A stretch of DNA of 64,000 nucleotides from Bacteroidota bacterium (GTDB taxonomy: Bacteria; Bacteroidota; Bacteroidia; NS11-12g; UBA9320), in the NCBI GenBank assembly GCA_016124755.1, contig WGNA01000029.1, forward strand, positions 1 to 64,000, in the 5' to 3' direction. Positions 38,069 to 47,221 of this stretch are shown piece after piece. Numbering within the stretch: the first letter of the stretch is position 1; every line of letters starts with the position of its first letter. The notes beneath the pieces were generated by a model. It did no database searches, was not told where the DNA came from, and saw only the letters and a list, made by a program, of their open reading frames with translations. The position numbers and the translations under genes were made by a program.

Positions 38069-38385
38069 TTTCCTTATTTCTTTATTCCCCTTCGGCTTCA
38101 GCGCAGGAAGACGAAAACAAATATGTTTCGGAATGCGACACAAATGGCCGGAGTGTTCTCTGTGCTTTTAAAGACAGCACAGGTTATGTCTGGGAAATTC
38201 ACAAATTCAAAGGCGGAGATAAATCCGGGAAGTGGCAATATTTCAATCGCAAAGGGGAAGTAATTGAAGAACGTTTCTATCGCCGCAACAAACTCATCTG
38301 GACATATTACTACCGCGACGGACAGGTAATTCGCAGCATCAATAAAAAAGGGAAAATCAAAAATTTTAAAGGATGCGGATGCTAA
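38020..38385 (+). CDS. Small secreted protein with MORN-like repeats, overlapping uppP
   Basis: A 121-residue secreted protein. TTG 38020 gives a good signal peptide (basic FRGR, hydrophobic ALSIISLFLY, cut at PSASA-QE). The mature part has a Cys-containing start (ECDTNGRSVLC), then two YwqK/MORN-like units with GDKSGKWQYFNRKGEVI and a YYRDGQVI turn, and a basic end with CGC. No ATG, GTG or CTG better placed for the signal peptide is seen. The N-terminal 49 bp lie inside the uppP gene in another frame. Function unknown; an outer-membrane role is likely. Confidence 0.6.
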   Translation: MFRGRSLQYYLGALSIISLFLYSPSASAQEDENKYVSECDTNGRSVLCAFKDSTGYVWEIHKFKGGDKSGKWQYFNRKGEVIEERFYRRNKLIWTYYYRDGQVIRSINKKGKIKNFKGCGC

Positions 38386-38409
38386 ATTCAATTAAGAATG
38401 AAAAGAATT

Positions 38410-38562
38410 ACTGACGAATGCCTTAATAACAGAAGGTAAACAATTGGTAATTGGGTTCGGCATTGTCTGCATAAATTGGAGAAATACTGACGAATGCCTT
38501 AATAAAAGAAGGTTAACAATTGGTAATCGGGTTCGGCATTGTCAGCATAAATTGGAGAATTG
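38410..38562. repeat. Two 76-bp direct repeats, each a long-loop hairpin
   Basis: The unit starting ctgacgaatgcc occurs at 38411 and 38487. Its left arm pairs with ggcattgtcag at the end of the unit (38459-38468 and 38535-38545), leaving a loop of about 36 bases. In the first copy the end reads tctg, in the second tcag, so the second hairpin is closed better. They lie in the gap between the small secreted protein and apaG. No gene is seen in 38386-38879. Confidence 0.7.
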
Positions 38563-38680
38563 GAGAATTGAGAAATTAACATGGTTCATTCTGAATTTAT
38601 TTAAGGATCTTATGTGACCAAACTCAGTAATTGAATTATTGACGACAGCCGAATAGTTCGTCTTGAAATACATAAAACCG

Positions 38681-38704
38681 GTCAGTAGCGTCCTCGCTAC
38701 TGAC
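38681..38704. repeat. Perfect 10-bp REP-like hairpin with GTAG
   Basis: GTCAGTAGCG-TCCT-CGCTACTGAC, a perfect 10-bp stem with a 4-base loop. GTAG next to a hairpin is the mark of REP elements moved by RAYT (tyrosine transposase-like) enzymes. No RAYT gene is in the window. It could also act as a terminator, but it has no T tract. Confidence 0.6.
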
Positions 38705-38879
38705 TATTGAAATTAATTCTGACAGCAGCGAAGAAACCCCCTTAAACACATAAAAAATCCTATGATTTTGAGCAAAGCGAAAAAACTCAAGGCGCAGAAA
38801 ATGAAGCATTAATTCTATTCAAATCCATATTAATGGGGATTACCGATCAAAAATCTTAAAACTTAAATCTGACTTCGAT

Positions 38880-39269
38880 TTAGTTTTTCCGGTAATTCGG
38901 AATCAGCATAAACTCCGGAATAATTACCCGGAATTCGTGATTGTCGGAAATGCGTTTCACCAAATAAGTTCCCCACATTTTTCCGGTTTCGCCGGTGAGC
39001 TTGCACCACGATCCGTATTCATAAGCATCGCCCGGATAAATAATCGGTTTTTCGCCCACAACACCTTCTCCTTCCACTTCCTGGCGCATACCATTGGTAT
39101 CCACAATCTTCCAATGTCGACCCAAAACCTGAATGATTTCAGAACCCAGATTTTCGATAACAACCCGGTAGGTGAAAACATAGTTGTTCTCGTCCGGTAT
39201 TGAAACCGATTCCTGATATTCCGATAAAACTGAAATCCGGATGTCGTGCGATGTGGCGGTGTAATTCAT
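38880..39269 (-). CDS. apaG: ApaG-domain protein
   Basis: A 129-residue protein of the ApaG family (fibronectin-like beta fold). The motif NLGSEIIQVLGRHWKIVDTNG and the GDAYEYGSWCKLTG stretch are the family signature. ApaG proteins are linked to Co2+/Mg2+ resistance and diadenosine-tetraphosphate control in Proteobacteria; the molecular activity is not settled. It stands alone, convergent with the upstream repeats and divergent from recR (168 bp away). Confidence 0.9.
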   Translation of the reverse strand: MNYTATSHDIRISVLSEYQESVSIPDENNYVFTYRVVIENLGSEIIQVLGRHWKIVDTNGMRQEVEGEGVVGEKPIIYPGDAYEYGSWCKLTGETGKMWGTYLVKRISDNHEFRVIIPEFMLIPNYRKN

Positions 39270-39437
39270 TTGCTTGAGTCAAAGTGAATCAATTTTTTTC
39301 GACCGTTGCAAGTTTTACCATGTCATTTTTTCTCACAATTTATTCATGCGCTGATTTAGTGCCTGCTATGCGCTTCAAATTTTTCACAACTTGCCCAACT
39401 CCGTTTGCCGAATTGGGTTCAGGTTTACATTTGCTTC

Positions 39438-40055
39438 ATGAATTATCCTTCCGAAACCATCGCGAATGCCGTTGAACAATTGAGCCGCTTTCCGGGTGTC
39501 GGTAAAAAAACAGCGCTCCGTTTGGTGCTGTATCTTCTTCGTCAGAATCCCGAAGATGTGAAACGGATGTCGGAGGCCATGAACCGCTTAAAAACCGATG
39601 TGAAATACTGCGAGGTTTGCGGAAATATCAGCGATCAACCCAAATGCAGAATCTGTCTTTCACCGCGAAGAGACGCCTCCGTTGTTTGTGTTGTGCGCGA
39701 CTTTCAGGATATTATGGCGATTGAAAATACGGGACAGTACAGCGGAGTCTATCACGTTTTGGGTGGAGTGATTTCTCCTTTGGAAGGTATCGGTCCGGAT
39801 GAAATTCGCATTGCCGAACTGATCGAACGGGTTGACAAAGGGGAAATATCAGAAGTGCTACTGGCCCTTAGTGCTAACATGGAAGGCGACACCACTTCGT
39901 TTTATATTGCCCGAAAACTGGAAACCAAACCGGTAAAAATATCTGCAATCGCCCGGGGAATTTCCGTTGGCGGTGAACTCGAATACGCCGATGAGATCAC
40001 TCTGGGCAGATCAATCATGCAGCGGATTCCTTATCGCTCAGATTCGGAATTCTGA
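39438..40055 (+). CDS. recR: Recombination mediator RecR
   Basis: A 205-residue protein that, with RecO, loads RecA on ssDNA gaps. It has the N-terminal helix-hairpin-helix (LSRFPGVGKKTALRLVLYLL), the zinc motif C58, C61, C70 and C73 (CEVCGN ... CRIC), and the TOPRIM domain (VVCVVRDFQDI, then GVYHVLGGVISPLEGIGPDEI). ATG 39438 agrees with the family start. No recO nearby; the downstream interval is a repeat array. Confidence 0.96.
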   Translation: MNYPSETIANAVEQLSRFPGVGKKTALRLVLYLLRQNPEDVKRMSEAMNRLKTDVKYCEVCGNISDQPKCRICLSPRRDASVVCVVRDFQDIMAIENTGQYSGVYHVLGGVISPLEGIGPDEIRIAELIERVDKGEISEVLLALSANMEGDTTSFYIARKLETKPVKISAIARGISVGGELEYADEITLGRSIMQRIPYRSDSEF

Positions 40056-40094
40056 TCAACCAACATTTTCGAATTTAGATTTTGGGTTGCTACT

Positions 40095-40970
40095 CGACTA
40101 CAAACTCAAAGTGTAAACATCCCACCTCTGCGAACTCAAAACCTCTCTCTTTGATTTTCAAATGTTGATTCTCACCCAAATCTATTTGAGAACAAATTCT
40201 CCTGCGCCTCTGCGTGAAAAAATCCTAGCACCTTTCATCACTCGTTCAATTAAATAAGTACTTATTAATTCACCCGATAGATCCCCAATCCCAAATAATC
40301 CCGAACTTTCAATGGGGAAGGGGTTGGCGTAAGCCCGCAGTTTTTCCGTTCAAAAATTTCAGATTAAATCTTTTAAAATGCTGAATCAATATTTGATCCT
40401 TCTCCCAAACTCATAGCCTCTTCAAATCACCTCCGCGAACTCAAAACTTCTCTCTTTGATATCCAAATGTTGATTCTCAACTCCAACATTTTTGGAACTA
40501 ATTCTCCCGCGTCTCTGCGTGAAAAAATCCAAGCACCTTTCATCACTCGATCGCTTAAATAAGTACTTATTGATTCATTCGATTGATTCCCATTCCCGAA
40601 TCATCCCGAACTTTCAATGGGGAAGTGGTTGGCGTAAGCCCGCAGTTTTTCCGTTCAAAAATTTCGGATTAAACTCTTAGAATGCTGAATTAACATTTGA
40701 TCCCTCCCCCAAACTCAAAGTCTCTTCACATCAACTCCGCGAACTCAACACTTCTGTTTTAGATTTCCAAATGTTGACTTTTACCCAAATCTATTGGAGA
40801 ACAAATTCTCCGGCGCCTCTGCGAGAAAAAATCCAAGCACCTTTCATCACTCGTTCGCTTAAATAAGCACTTATTTATTCAACCGATAGATTCCCATTCC
40901 CAAATAATTCCGAACTTTCAATGGGGAAGGGGTTGGCGTAAGCCCGTAGTTCTAAATCAAACTTTAACTA
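40095..40970. repeat. Array of about three ~304-bp tandem repeats (locus 2, inverse orientation)
   Basis: Anchors: cgaactcaa at 40131, 40436 and 40740; aatggggaag at 40311, 40616 and 40920; the palindrome AATAAGTACTTATT (third copy aagcactt) once in each unit. Read on the minus strand, the modules appear in the same order as the array at 2.1-3.3 kb: tgcgggcttacgccaacccc, a gaaagttcggga segment, AAGTACTT, the cgcagaggcgcag phrase, then gttcgcggag. So the two arrays are one family. It replaces any gene between recR and ricT. No gene is seen here. Confidence 0.88.
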
Positions 40971-41001
40971 GTACCAACAACGAATAAATGAAACTTTAAA
41001 A

Positions 41002-42396
41002 TTATTCCGGCTTCGGACGTTCACCTCTCGGCTTGCCGCCCGGTTTCCGGTTTTTAGATCCGGGTTTTCGATTTCCTTTATTACCGCCTTGCTGATTATT
41101 TCCTTCCGGTCGTGGTCCGTTAGCATTCGGTCGGTTATCCCGCTGTTCCCGTTTTTCCGGTTTGTCTTTATGTTGTTTATGTTCCTTAAGCGGTCTGTCG
41201 TTTTTGACCGGCCTGCCATCTTTTGCCTGAAAGCCGCCTTTTTTACCTTTTCGGTTTTTACCGCCTTTGTGCTTCTTCTTTTTGCGTGCTTCTTCCAGCT
41301 CATCCATTCGGTTGAGCGACTGATCCGAAATGAGATCCGGAGCGGGACCAACTTCTTCCGGAACAAACGAAGAAATCGGACGATCAACCAAAGTCTCGGG
41401 TCGTTCGCCACGATTGTTCATGGCAATAACTTCGTTTACCCGATCGAGATCCACCGCTACCCATTCCGAATTATTCGGATACGAAAACCAGAGCATCCGC
41501 TTCAGGATGTCGGTCTTTTGCAAATACGCCGGGCCTACTTTAGTTTCTACTTTAACCCTGTCCCCTTTCGGAAATTCTTCCAATGCTTCGAGGTAGGTAT
41601 CGAGCTCGTAATTCAGACAACATTTTAATCTTCCGCATTGTCCGGAAAGCTTTAACATGTTGATGGATAAATTCTGGTTTCGGGCTGCTCCCATGGTCAC
41701 AACCTTATAGTCGGTTAACCAGGTACTGCAACAAAGTTCTCGTCCGCAACTACCGATTCCACCCAATCGGGAGGCTTCCTCGCGGTAACTTACCTGACGC
41801 ATTTCGATCCGGGTTCTGAATTCGGCAGCGTATCGCTTTATTAATTCCCGGAAATCAACCCGGTCTTCTGCGGTATAAAAGAAGATTACCTTTCTACCGT
41901 CGCCCTGAAACTCAATATCACTGAGTTTCATCTCGAGTTTCATGCTCATGGCAATTGTCCGTGCCTTTTCAAGAGACGAAGGTTCTTTCGCCTTCATCGA
42001 CGTATAGGTTTCTTTGTCTTTATCGGATGCGAGGCGGTAAATTTTACGAATAGACTTGTCGTCTTCCGGAATGCCGTTTTTCTTGAGCTGAAGTCGAACC
42101 AGTTCACCGGATAAACTCACATGACCAACGTCGTGTCCCATATCGGATTCCACCACCACGGTTTGACCCGTGTACAAATCCAGATTCTCGGTATTTCGGT
42201 AAAACTCTTTTCGGCTGCCTTTAAAACGGACCTCAACAATATTGAACGGTTCGTAATCCGATGGAAGAATCATATGATTCAACCAATCGTAAGTATTGAG
42301 TTTGTTGCATGCCATGGTCGAACATCCTCCGTTCTGACCGCAACCGGGTGAACAAGAACCTCCGTCCTTGCCAGAGCCGCAATTTCCACATCCCAT
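41002..42396 (-). CDS. ricT: PSP1-domain protein RicT (YaaT) with Cys-rich start and basic tail
   Basis: A 464-residue protein. The N-terminus has six cysteines in a GCGNCGSGK-type glycine-rich stretch (C3, C6, C15, C19, C25, C30). The PSP1 domain (about 40-290) holds CGRELCC (217-223) and CGRLKCC (254-260). In B. subtilis RicT relatives work with RicA and RicF, bind [4Fe-4S] clusters and aid RNase Y. The last ~100 residues are a low-complexity tail of K, G, R, N and P, probably RNA- or ribosome-binding. The gene follows holB by 19 bp, a pairing also found in other phyla. Confidence 0.9.
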   Translation of the reverse strand: MGCGNCGSGKDGGSCSPGCGQNGGCSTMACNKLNTYDWLNHMILPSDYEPFNIVEVRFKGSRKEFYRNTENLDLYTGQTVVVESDMGHDVGHVSLSGELVRLQLKKNGIPEDDKSIRKIYRLASDKDKETYTSMKAKEPSSLEKARTIAMSMKLEMKLSDIEFQGDGRKVIFFYTAEDRVDFRELIKRYAAEFRTRIEMRQVSYREEASRLGGIGSCGRELCCSTWLTDYKVVTMGAARNQNLSINMLKLSGQCGRLKCCLNYELDTYLEALEEFPKGDRVKVETKVGPAYLQKTDILKRMLWFSYPNNSEWVAVDLDRVNEVIAMNNRGERPETLVDRPISSFVPEEVGPAPDLISDQSLNRMDELEEARKKKKHKGGKNRKGKKGGFQAKDGRPVKNDRPLKEHKQHKDKPEKREQRDNRPNANGPRPEGNNQQGGNKGNRKPGSKNRKPGGKPRGERPKPE

Positions 42397-42415
42397 ATAT
42401 TTTTCTCAAAAACAC

Positions 42416-43558
42416 TTAGTTCTTTTTTTCTGCCCGCGCACTACTTGCCATAATCCCAATCTGTAACGATAGGTTATACAGGGTAATGCGGGCATTGGCG
42501 TTACGCTCAATTTCACTAATGGCTTTATTGATCTTAGCGTAAAGCGTTTCAATATTAGTGATTTGCAACACACGAGAAAAGTTCCGCACAAATTCACTTT
42601 CTGCATCCGGTTGACGAATGACGTAATCAGGGATCGTAATGTACGCTAAACATTCCCGAATTAACCTGAGGGAATAGGTTAAAAAGGCCTTGATGTTCTC
42701 TCTGCCCATCGTTGCGGTTTTGTCTGACCAATCCGTTATTTCTGCCAGTTTGTAATTAAAGCAGTGTCGCATCCAGATCTGGAAATGCACAGTGGGATTA
42801 AAATCTTCAGCCGATTGCAAGATCAGTCTCTTTGCCTGCGCAACATCACCATCCGCCATAAAGGACACCGAACGGGCAGCGCTTTCGTCTAAACCTTCAT
42901 TTTCCATAAGCCATTGAGTTAATTCCCCTTCGGAATATGGTTGTATGCGTAGTTGCTGAACTCTCGATAATATGGTTGGAAGAATGTGTTCCGGTTGTTC
43001 GGTTATCAGAATGAAATAGGTTTTATCGGCCGGTTCTTCAATAATTTTTAAAAGGCTGTTACCCACACCTCCGAGATATTCCGGCAGCCACATCAACAAC
43101 ACACGTTTGTCAGATTCAAAAGGCTTCATCGACAACTTGTGAATGATCGACCTGCACTCTTCAGCGGTAATGTTTCCCTGTTTGTTCTCGGCAGAAATAA
43201 AGTTCAGCCAGTCGTTCACATTCATATGAACGTTCGATAAAACCGCATTTCGGAACTCCTGTACATAGTCGTCGCTCACCGGTTTATCTCCCGATTTTTT
43301 CGGTATTACCGGAAAAGAAAGGTGCACGTCCGGATGAATGAGTTTGGCATTTTTGGTACACGCCGCACATTCGCCACAAGCATCATCTTCACCGCGATTC
43401 GTACACATCAGATAGGTAATAAAGGCTAATGCAAGTGCCAGTTTCGCATCGCCTTCCGAGCCGGAAAACAAACGGGCATGCGCCATCCGATCCTGTTGAA
43501 TCTGACGGATGAGGTTTTGTTTAAGCTCCGCATGCCCGATTATGTTTTTAAAAAGCAT
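42416..43558 (-). CDS. holB: DNA polymerase III clamp-loader subunit (delta prime-type)
   Basis: A 380-residue AAA+-like protein of the clamp loader. The N-terminal MLFKNIIGHAELKQNLIRQI is the family opening. The P-loop (LFSGSEGDAKLALALAF) lacks the standard GKT, as in delta prime, so it should not hydrolyse ATP. A zinc module CGECAACTK with C residues upstream follows, then KRVLLMWLPEYL and NSLLKIIEEPADKTYFILI, the conserved sensor region. It loads the sliding clamp at replication. First gene of the holB-ricT pair. Confidence 0.9.
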   Translation of the reverse strand: MLFKNIIGHAELKQNLIRQIQQDRMAHARLFSGSEGDAKLALALAFITYLMCTNRGEDDACGECAACTKNAKLIHPDVHLSFPVIPKKSGDKPVSDDYVQEFRNAVLSNVHMNVNDWLNFISAENKQGNITAEECRSIIHKLSMKPFESDKRVLLMWLPEYLGGVGNSLLKIIEEPADKTYFILITEQPEHILPTILSRVQQLRIQPYSEGELTQWLMENEGLDESAARSVSFMADGDVAQAKRLILQSAEDFNPTVHFQIWMRHCFNYKLAEITDWSDKTATMGRENIKAFLTYSLRLIRECLAYITIPDYVIRQPDAESEFVRNFSRVLQITNIETLYAKINKAISEIERNANARITLYNLSLQIGIMASSARAEKKN

Positions 43559-43706
43559 ATTGGCGCTCCAAAATTAAATCTCATTGCCGGCACACAAAGT
43601 CATGTTGATAAAAGCTTGCCGTTGATATTATTAAGATCAACTTTTCAATCTCTCACTTGTATTTTGGTTTGATTTTGTGCAGGTTTGATGGCTTAATCAG
43701 GTTCGA

Positions 43707-46214
43707 ATGAAATCTTTGTTTGCTGCAGCCAAACCTCATCTTTTCGCAATGGGGATTTTTCTCGTTGTGTTCGCTATGTACTTCTTCCCGCAACTCGAAG
43801 GAAAAGTTGTGAATCAGGGCGACATCGTTTCCGGTATCGGAATGACCAAGGAAGTGGAAGATTATTACGAAAAAACCGGGATCTACAGCCTTTGGACGGA
43901 TGCGATGTTTGGAGGAATGCCGACCTACCAGATCAGTGCACCGCAGAATTCAAACCTCATCCGTAAATATGTAGAGAAGGCATTTCAGCTTTTTATAAAG
44001 GCACCGATCAGTTGGTTTTTCGTCGCAGCCATGTGCTTTTATATTCTGATGCTGGTAATGGGTGTCGATCGCTGGCTTGCGATAGTCGGCGGGCTTGCCT
44101 TTGCACTCAGTACGAATAGTTTGCTTTTATATGCCGCCGGACACACGTCGAAGTTCCGGGCAATATCATACATACCGCTTATTCTGGCCGGTGTGTATTT
44201 ACTGCTTCAGAAAAAAGAATACATAAAAGGTAGTGTCTGTTTCCTGATCGGAATGGCATTAAACCTTTCGGCGAACCACTTCCAGATGACATATTATTTA
44301 GTGATTGGAATGTTCTTCTTTATGCTGGTTTATCTTGTCTTTGCTATTAAGAATGGTGAGTTGATCGGCTATTTAAAATCAGCGGGTATTATGATAGTAG
44401 CCGCTGTACTTGCCGCAGGACCTTCTTCTTCGAAACTCTTTACAACCAAGGAATATGCGGAAGATACCATGCGTGGTGAATCGGAATTAAAGGTCGAAGA
44501 AAATGCCCGCAACAACAATGTTAAAACTGCAGGACTCACTTGGGATTATTCAATGATGTGGAGTAATGCACCACGCGATTTTCTCGGAATTTTTATTCCG
44601 GGTGCAGTTGGGGGAAGTAGTCAGCAATATGTAAAAGAAGATTGGGAATCTGCGAAATATTTTAACCGGAACGGAAATGAAGGAAGAGCTCCGATGTATT
44701 GGGGAGGCGGAGATTCGACCGATGGCCCCATGTATTTCGGAGCCATCATTTTCTTTCTGTTTGTTTTGGGAGTTGTGGTCTTGCCGCACAACGGTTTTAA
44801 ATACGCTGTGATAGCGGCATTTTTTGTTGTAATGCTGCTTTCTCTCGGTAGATATTTCGAGAGTTTTAACCGCATTTTCTTTAATTATCTACCGAAGTAC
44901 GACAGCTTTAGAGCACACAATTCAGCGATCAGCGTTGTCTCGGCATTTTTTCCCGTGCTTTCGATCTACGGACTCTGGTACTTTTTTAATTCGGGTGATT
45001 CGGAAGAAAAGAAAATTAATGCATTAAAAATTGCCGGAGGAATTACCTTAGGTTTAACCATTCTCTTCGGATTTATGGGTGGAATTTTCTTTGACTTTGA
45101 GCATTTCAAAGACGCATCGTTACAGCGAATGTATCAGATCCAGGATAGCCGCATGTTTGATGATTTGATGTCGGCCATTATGGATGATCGTAAAACCATG
45201 TTGCGAAGCAGTGCAATCAGAACCTTGATATTTACATTAATTGGCGCGGGAACTCTTTGGTTCTGGGTAAAGAAAAAACTGAAAATGCAACACGCAATTC
45301 TGATCATAGGAATTGTGGCTGTTGGTGATTTATTCCTTTTGGATAAAAATTATTTTAACGAAAAAGATTTTGTTCAGGAAAGGGAAATTAAAAATCAACA
45401 CAAACCGCGGGAAGTGGATATGGCTATAATGCAAAATGAGCCGATGGGAAGAGGTTATTACCGTGTTCTGGATTTGAGCATTAATACCTTTCAGTCGAGT
45501 TACGCCAGCTATTTCCACAATACGGTTGGTGGATATTCCGCTGTAAAATTGCAGCGCATTCAGGATATTATCGACAGCAGTTTTAGCCGTACAATTCCTT
45601 TTAATATTTTAAATATGCTCAATACAAAATACATTATTGAGTCTAAAAGGGATCCGAATAATCCTCAGCAATCGGTACAGGGAGAATCTATTTATCCGAA
45701 TCCGGATGCGATCGGTACGGCATGGTTTGTCGATTCAATACAAATGGTGAATACGGCAACGGAAGAATTGAAAAAACTGGATAGTTTCAACCCAACCACG
45801 ACGGCAATTATTCACAATGAATTCTCAAAATATTTTAATGATTTTAATTTAAATCCGAGAGATTCGAATTCGACCGCAACGATCCAATTAACAAAATACA
45901 CTCCGAACAAACTCACCTATAAAGTGAATTCGGACAAACCGCGTCTGGTTGTTTTTTCTGAAATCTGGTACGGCCCGAACAAAGGTTGGGTATCTACGGT
46001 TAATGGAAAAGAACAGGAACACATTCGTGCGGATTATCTGTTGCGGGCAATGAAAGTTCCGGCTGGTGAGAGCGAAATTGTTTTTGAATTTAAACCACAA
46101 TCTTACAAAAACGGTGAGCGCGTTTCCCTGGCATCTTCTATTCTTATTCTGTTAATCTTCTTCGGTTGGGCTTATACCGAATTAAAGAAGTTGATGGCCG
46201 AGCCGGCGAAATAA
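43707..46214 (+). CDS. YfhO-family multi-spanning membrane protein
   Basis: An 835-residue protein with about a dozen membrane helices, an ordered N-terminal region with KVVNQGDIVSGIGMTKE and DAMFGGMPTYQ, long extracytoplasmic loops and a C-terminal globular part before the last helix. It matches the YfhO group, related to GT-C glycosyltransferases that use lipid-linked sugars (Bacillus YfhO acts on lipoteichoic acid). In Bacteroidota its substrate is unknown; a role in surface glycosylation is inferred. It stands alone, divergent from holB, 148 bp away. Confidence 0.82.
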   Translation: MKSLFAAAKPHLFAMGIFLVVFAMYFFPQLEGKVVNQGDIVSGIGMTKEVEDYYEKTGIYSLWTDAMFGGMPTYQISAPQNSNLIRKYVEKAFQLFIKAPISWFFVAAMCFYILMLVMGVDRWLAIVGGLAFALSTNSLLLYAAGHTSKFRAISYIPLILAGVYLLLQKKEYIKGSVCFLIGMALNLSANHFQMTYYLVIGMFFFMLVYLVFAIKNGELIGYLKSAGIMIVAAVLAAGPSSSKLFTTKEYAEDTMRGESELKVEENARNNNVKTAGLTWDYSMMWSNAPRDFLGIFIPGAVGGSSQQYVKEDWESAKYFNRNGNEGRAPMYWGGGDSTDGPMYFGAIIFFLFVLGVVVLPHNGFKYAVIAAFFVVMLLSLGRYFESFNRIFFNYLPKYDSFRAHNSAISVVSAFFPVLSIYGLWYFFNSGDSEEKKINALKIAGGITLGLTILFGFMGGIFFDFEHFKDASLQRMYQIQDSRMFDDLMSAIMDDRKTMLRSSAIRTLIFTLIGAGTLWFWVKKKLKMQHAILIIGIVAVGDLFLLDKNYFNEKDFVQEREIKNQHKPREVDMAIMQNEPMGRGYYRVLDLSINTFQSSYASYFHNTVGGYSAVKLQRIQDIIDSSFSRTIPFNILNMLNTKYIIESKRDPNNPQQSVQGESIYPNPDAIGTAWFVDSIQMVNTATEELKKLDSFNPTTTAIIHNEFSKYFNDFNLNPRDSNSTATIQLTKYTPNKLTYKVNSDKPRLVVFSEIWYGPNKGWVSTVNGKEQEHIRADYLLRAMKVPAGESEIVFEFKPQSYKNGERVSLASSILILLIFFGWAYTELKKLMAEPAK

Positions 46215-46229
46215 ACTGGAAGGAGATAT

Positions 46230-46860
46230 AATTATTTCACCCCTTCGGGGTTGTTGACTGCATTTGAATTTTTCTATTAATATTTCATCCCTTCGGGATT
46301 GGGATTGTTGGTTTTATGATGTTCGATACTCGGCTGCTAACAACTACAGTATTTTGTTATGAATGATTGAAACTGGCAGGTTCTCAAAGACATTTCAATA
46401 TTTGCCTCGAACCTTTGCGTAACCAATGAGGTTTTTTTCGACTATATCAAAAATCCGCAGGGCAGAATTCAGAAATAGATTGCGGGTTAGGAATTATTGA
46501 TTGCAAATTTTTCACCCCTTTGGGGTTGTTGACTGCATTTGAATTTTTCTATTAATATTACATCCCTTCGGGATTGGGATTGTTGGTTTTATGATGTTCG
46601 GTACTTGGCTGCTAACAACTACAGTATTTTGTTATGAATTATTGAAACTGGCAGGTTCTCAAAGACATTTCAATATTTGCCTCGAACCTTTGCGTAACCA
46701 ATGAGGTTTTTTTCGACTATATCAAAAATCCGCCGGGCGGAATTCAGAAACAGATCGCGGTTTAGGAATTATTGATTGCAACTTTTTCACTCCTTCGGCT
46801 TGTTGCCTACGTGTGAATTTTTCGATAGTAATTTCATCACTATGGGAATGGGTTTGTAGC
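46230..46860. repeat. 275-bp tandem repeat array with UUCG hairpins
   Basis: The hairpin phrase caccccttcggggttgttg occurs at 46238 and 46513 (as tttgggg), with a decayed third copy at 46788; spacing 275 and 275. Each unit also contains atcccttcgggat, a second hairpin with a TTCG tetraloop, and a cctcgaacctttgcgtaacc phrase followed by gaggttttttt. The two full copies are almost identical over the whole unit, including non-hairpin sequence, so duplication is recent. No coding frame is kept. Confidence 0.88.
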
Positions 46861-47221
46861 GTTAGCCAAATTGAAATTCCGCAGCCATATCGATCCTGTT
46901 TTGGTTTTTATTACAGTTTTTGGTTTCCCAATATTGAAAACATTAGGTTCTGGAAGTCAATACAATTTTTGATTCTATCTACATGATCATTTGCTGTGTA
47001 ATGTGCTTCACTGCTGAAGAATCCTAACTTGAATTGATGTGAATTAATCCGGATAATACCCATAATGTAGAACCCGTACTTATTCATTCGAATCGAAAGC
47101 CGAAGGGTTACAATGATTATAAAACCCAAGTATGTGAAAAAACAAAACCCATAGGGGTGACATTTTTCCCCATCGTTTTTAGAATGAAATTATTAGTAGC
47201 AATAAGTTATTGGATTAAGAT
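46861..47221. other. Gene-free interval after the repeat array
   Basis: No gene is supported. A 72-codon open frame on the minus strand (46911-47129) lacks recognisable family sequence. Some text resembles protein (GIIRINSHQFKLGFF), so a decayed gene is possible but cannot be shown. The interval probably holds the terminator of the leftward glycan operon. Confidence 0.4.

Noticed and set aside
43697-43709. tRNA-like T-arm motif ggttcgaat before the YfhO gene
   Set aside because: No acceptor stem or D/anticodon arms can be built around it; it is simple promoter-region sequence.
46911-47129. 72-codon minus-strand frame
   Set aside because: No recognisable domain, no clear start signal and placed in a repeat-rich gap. 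It could be a decayed gene, but this cannot be supported.
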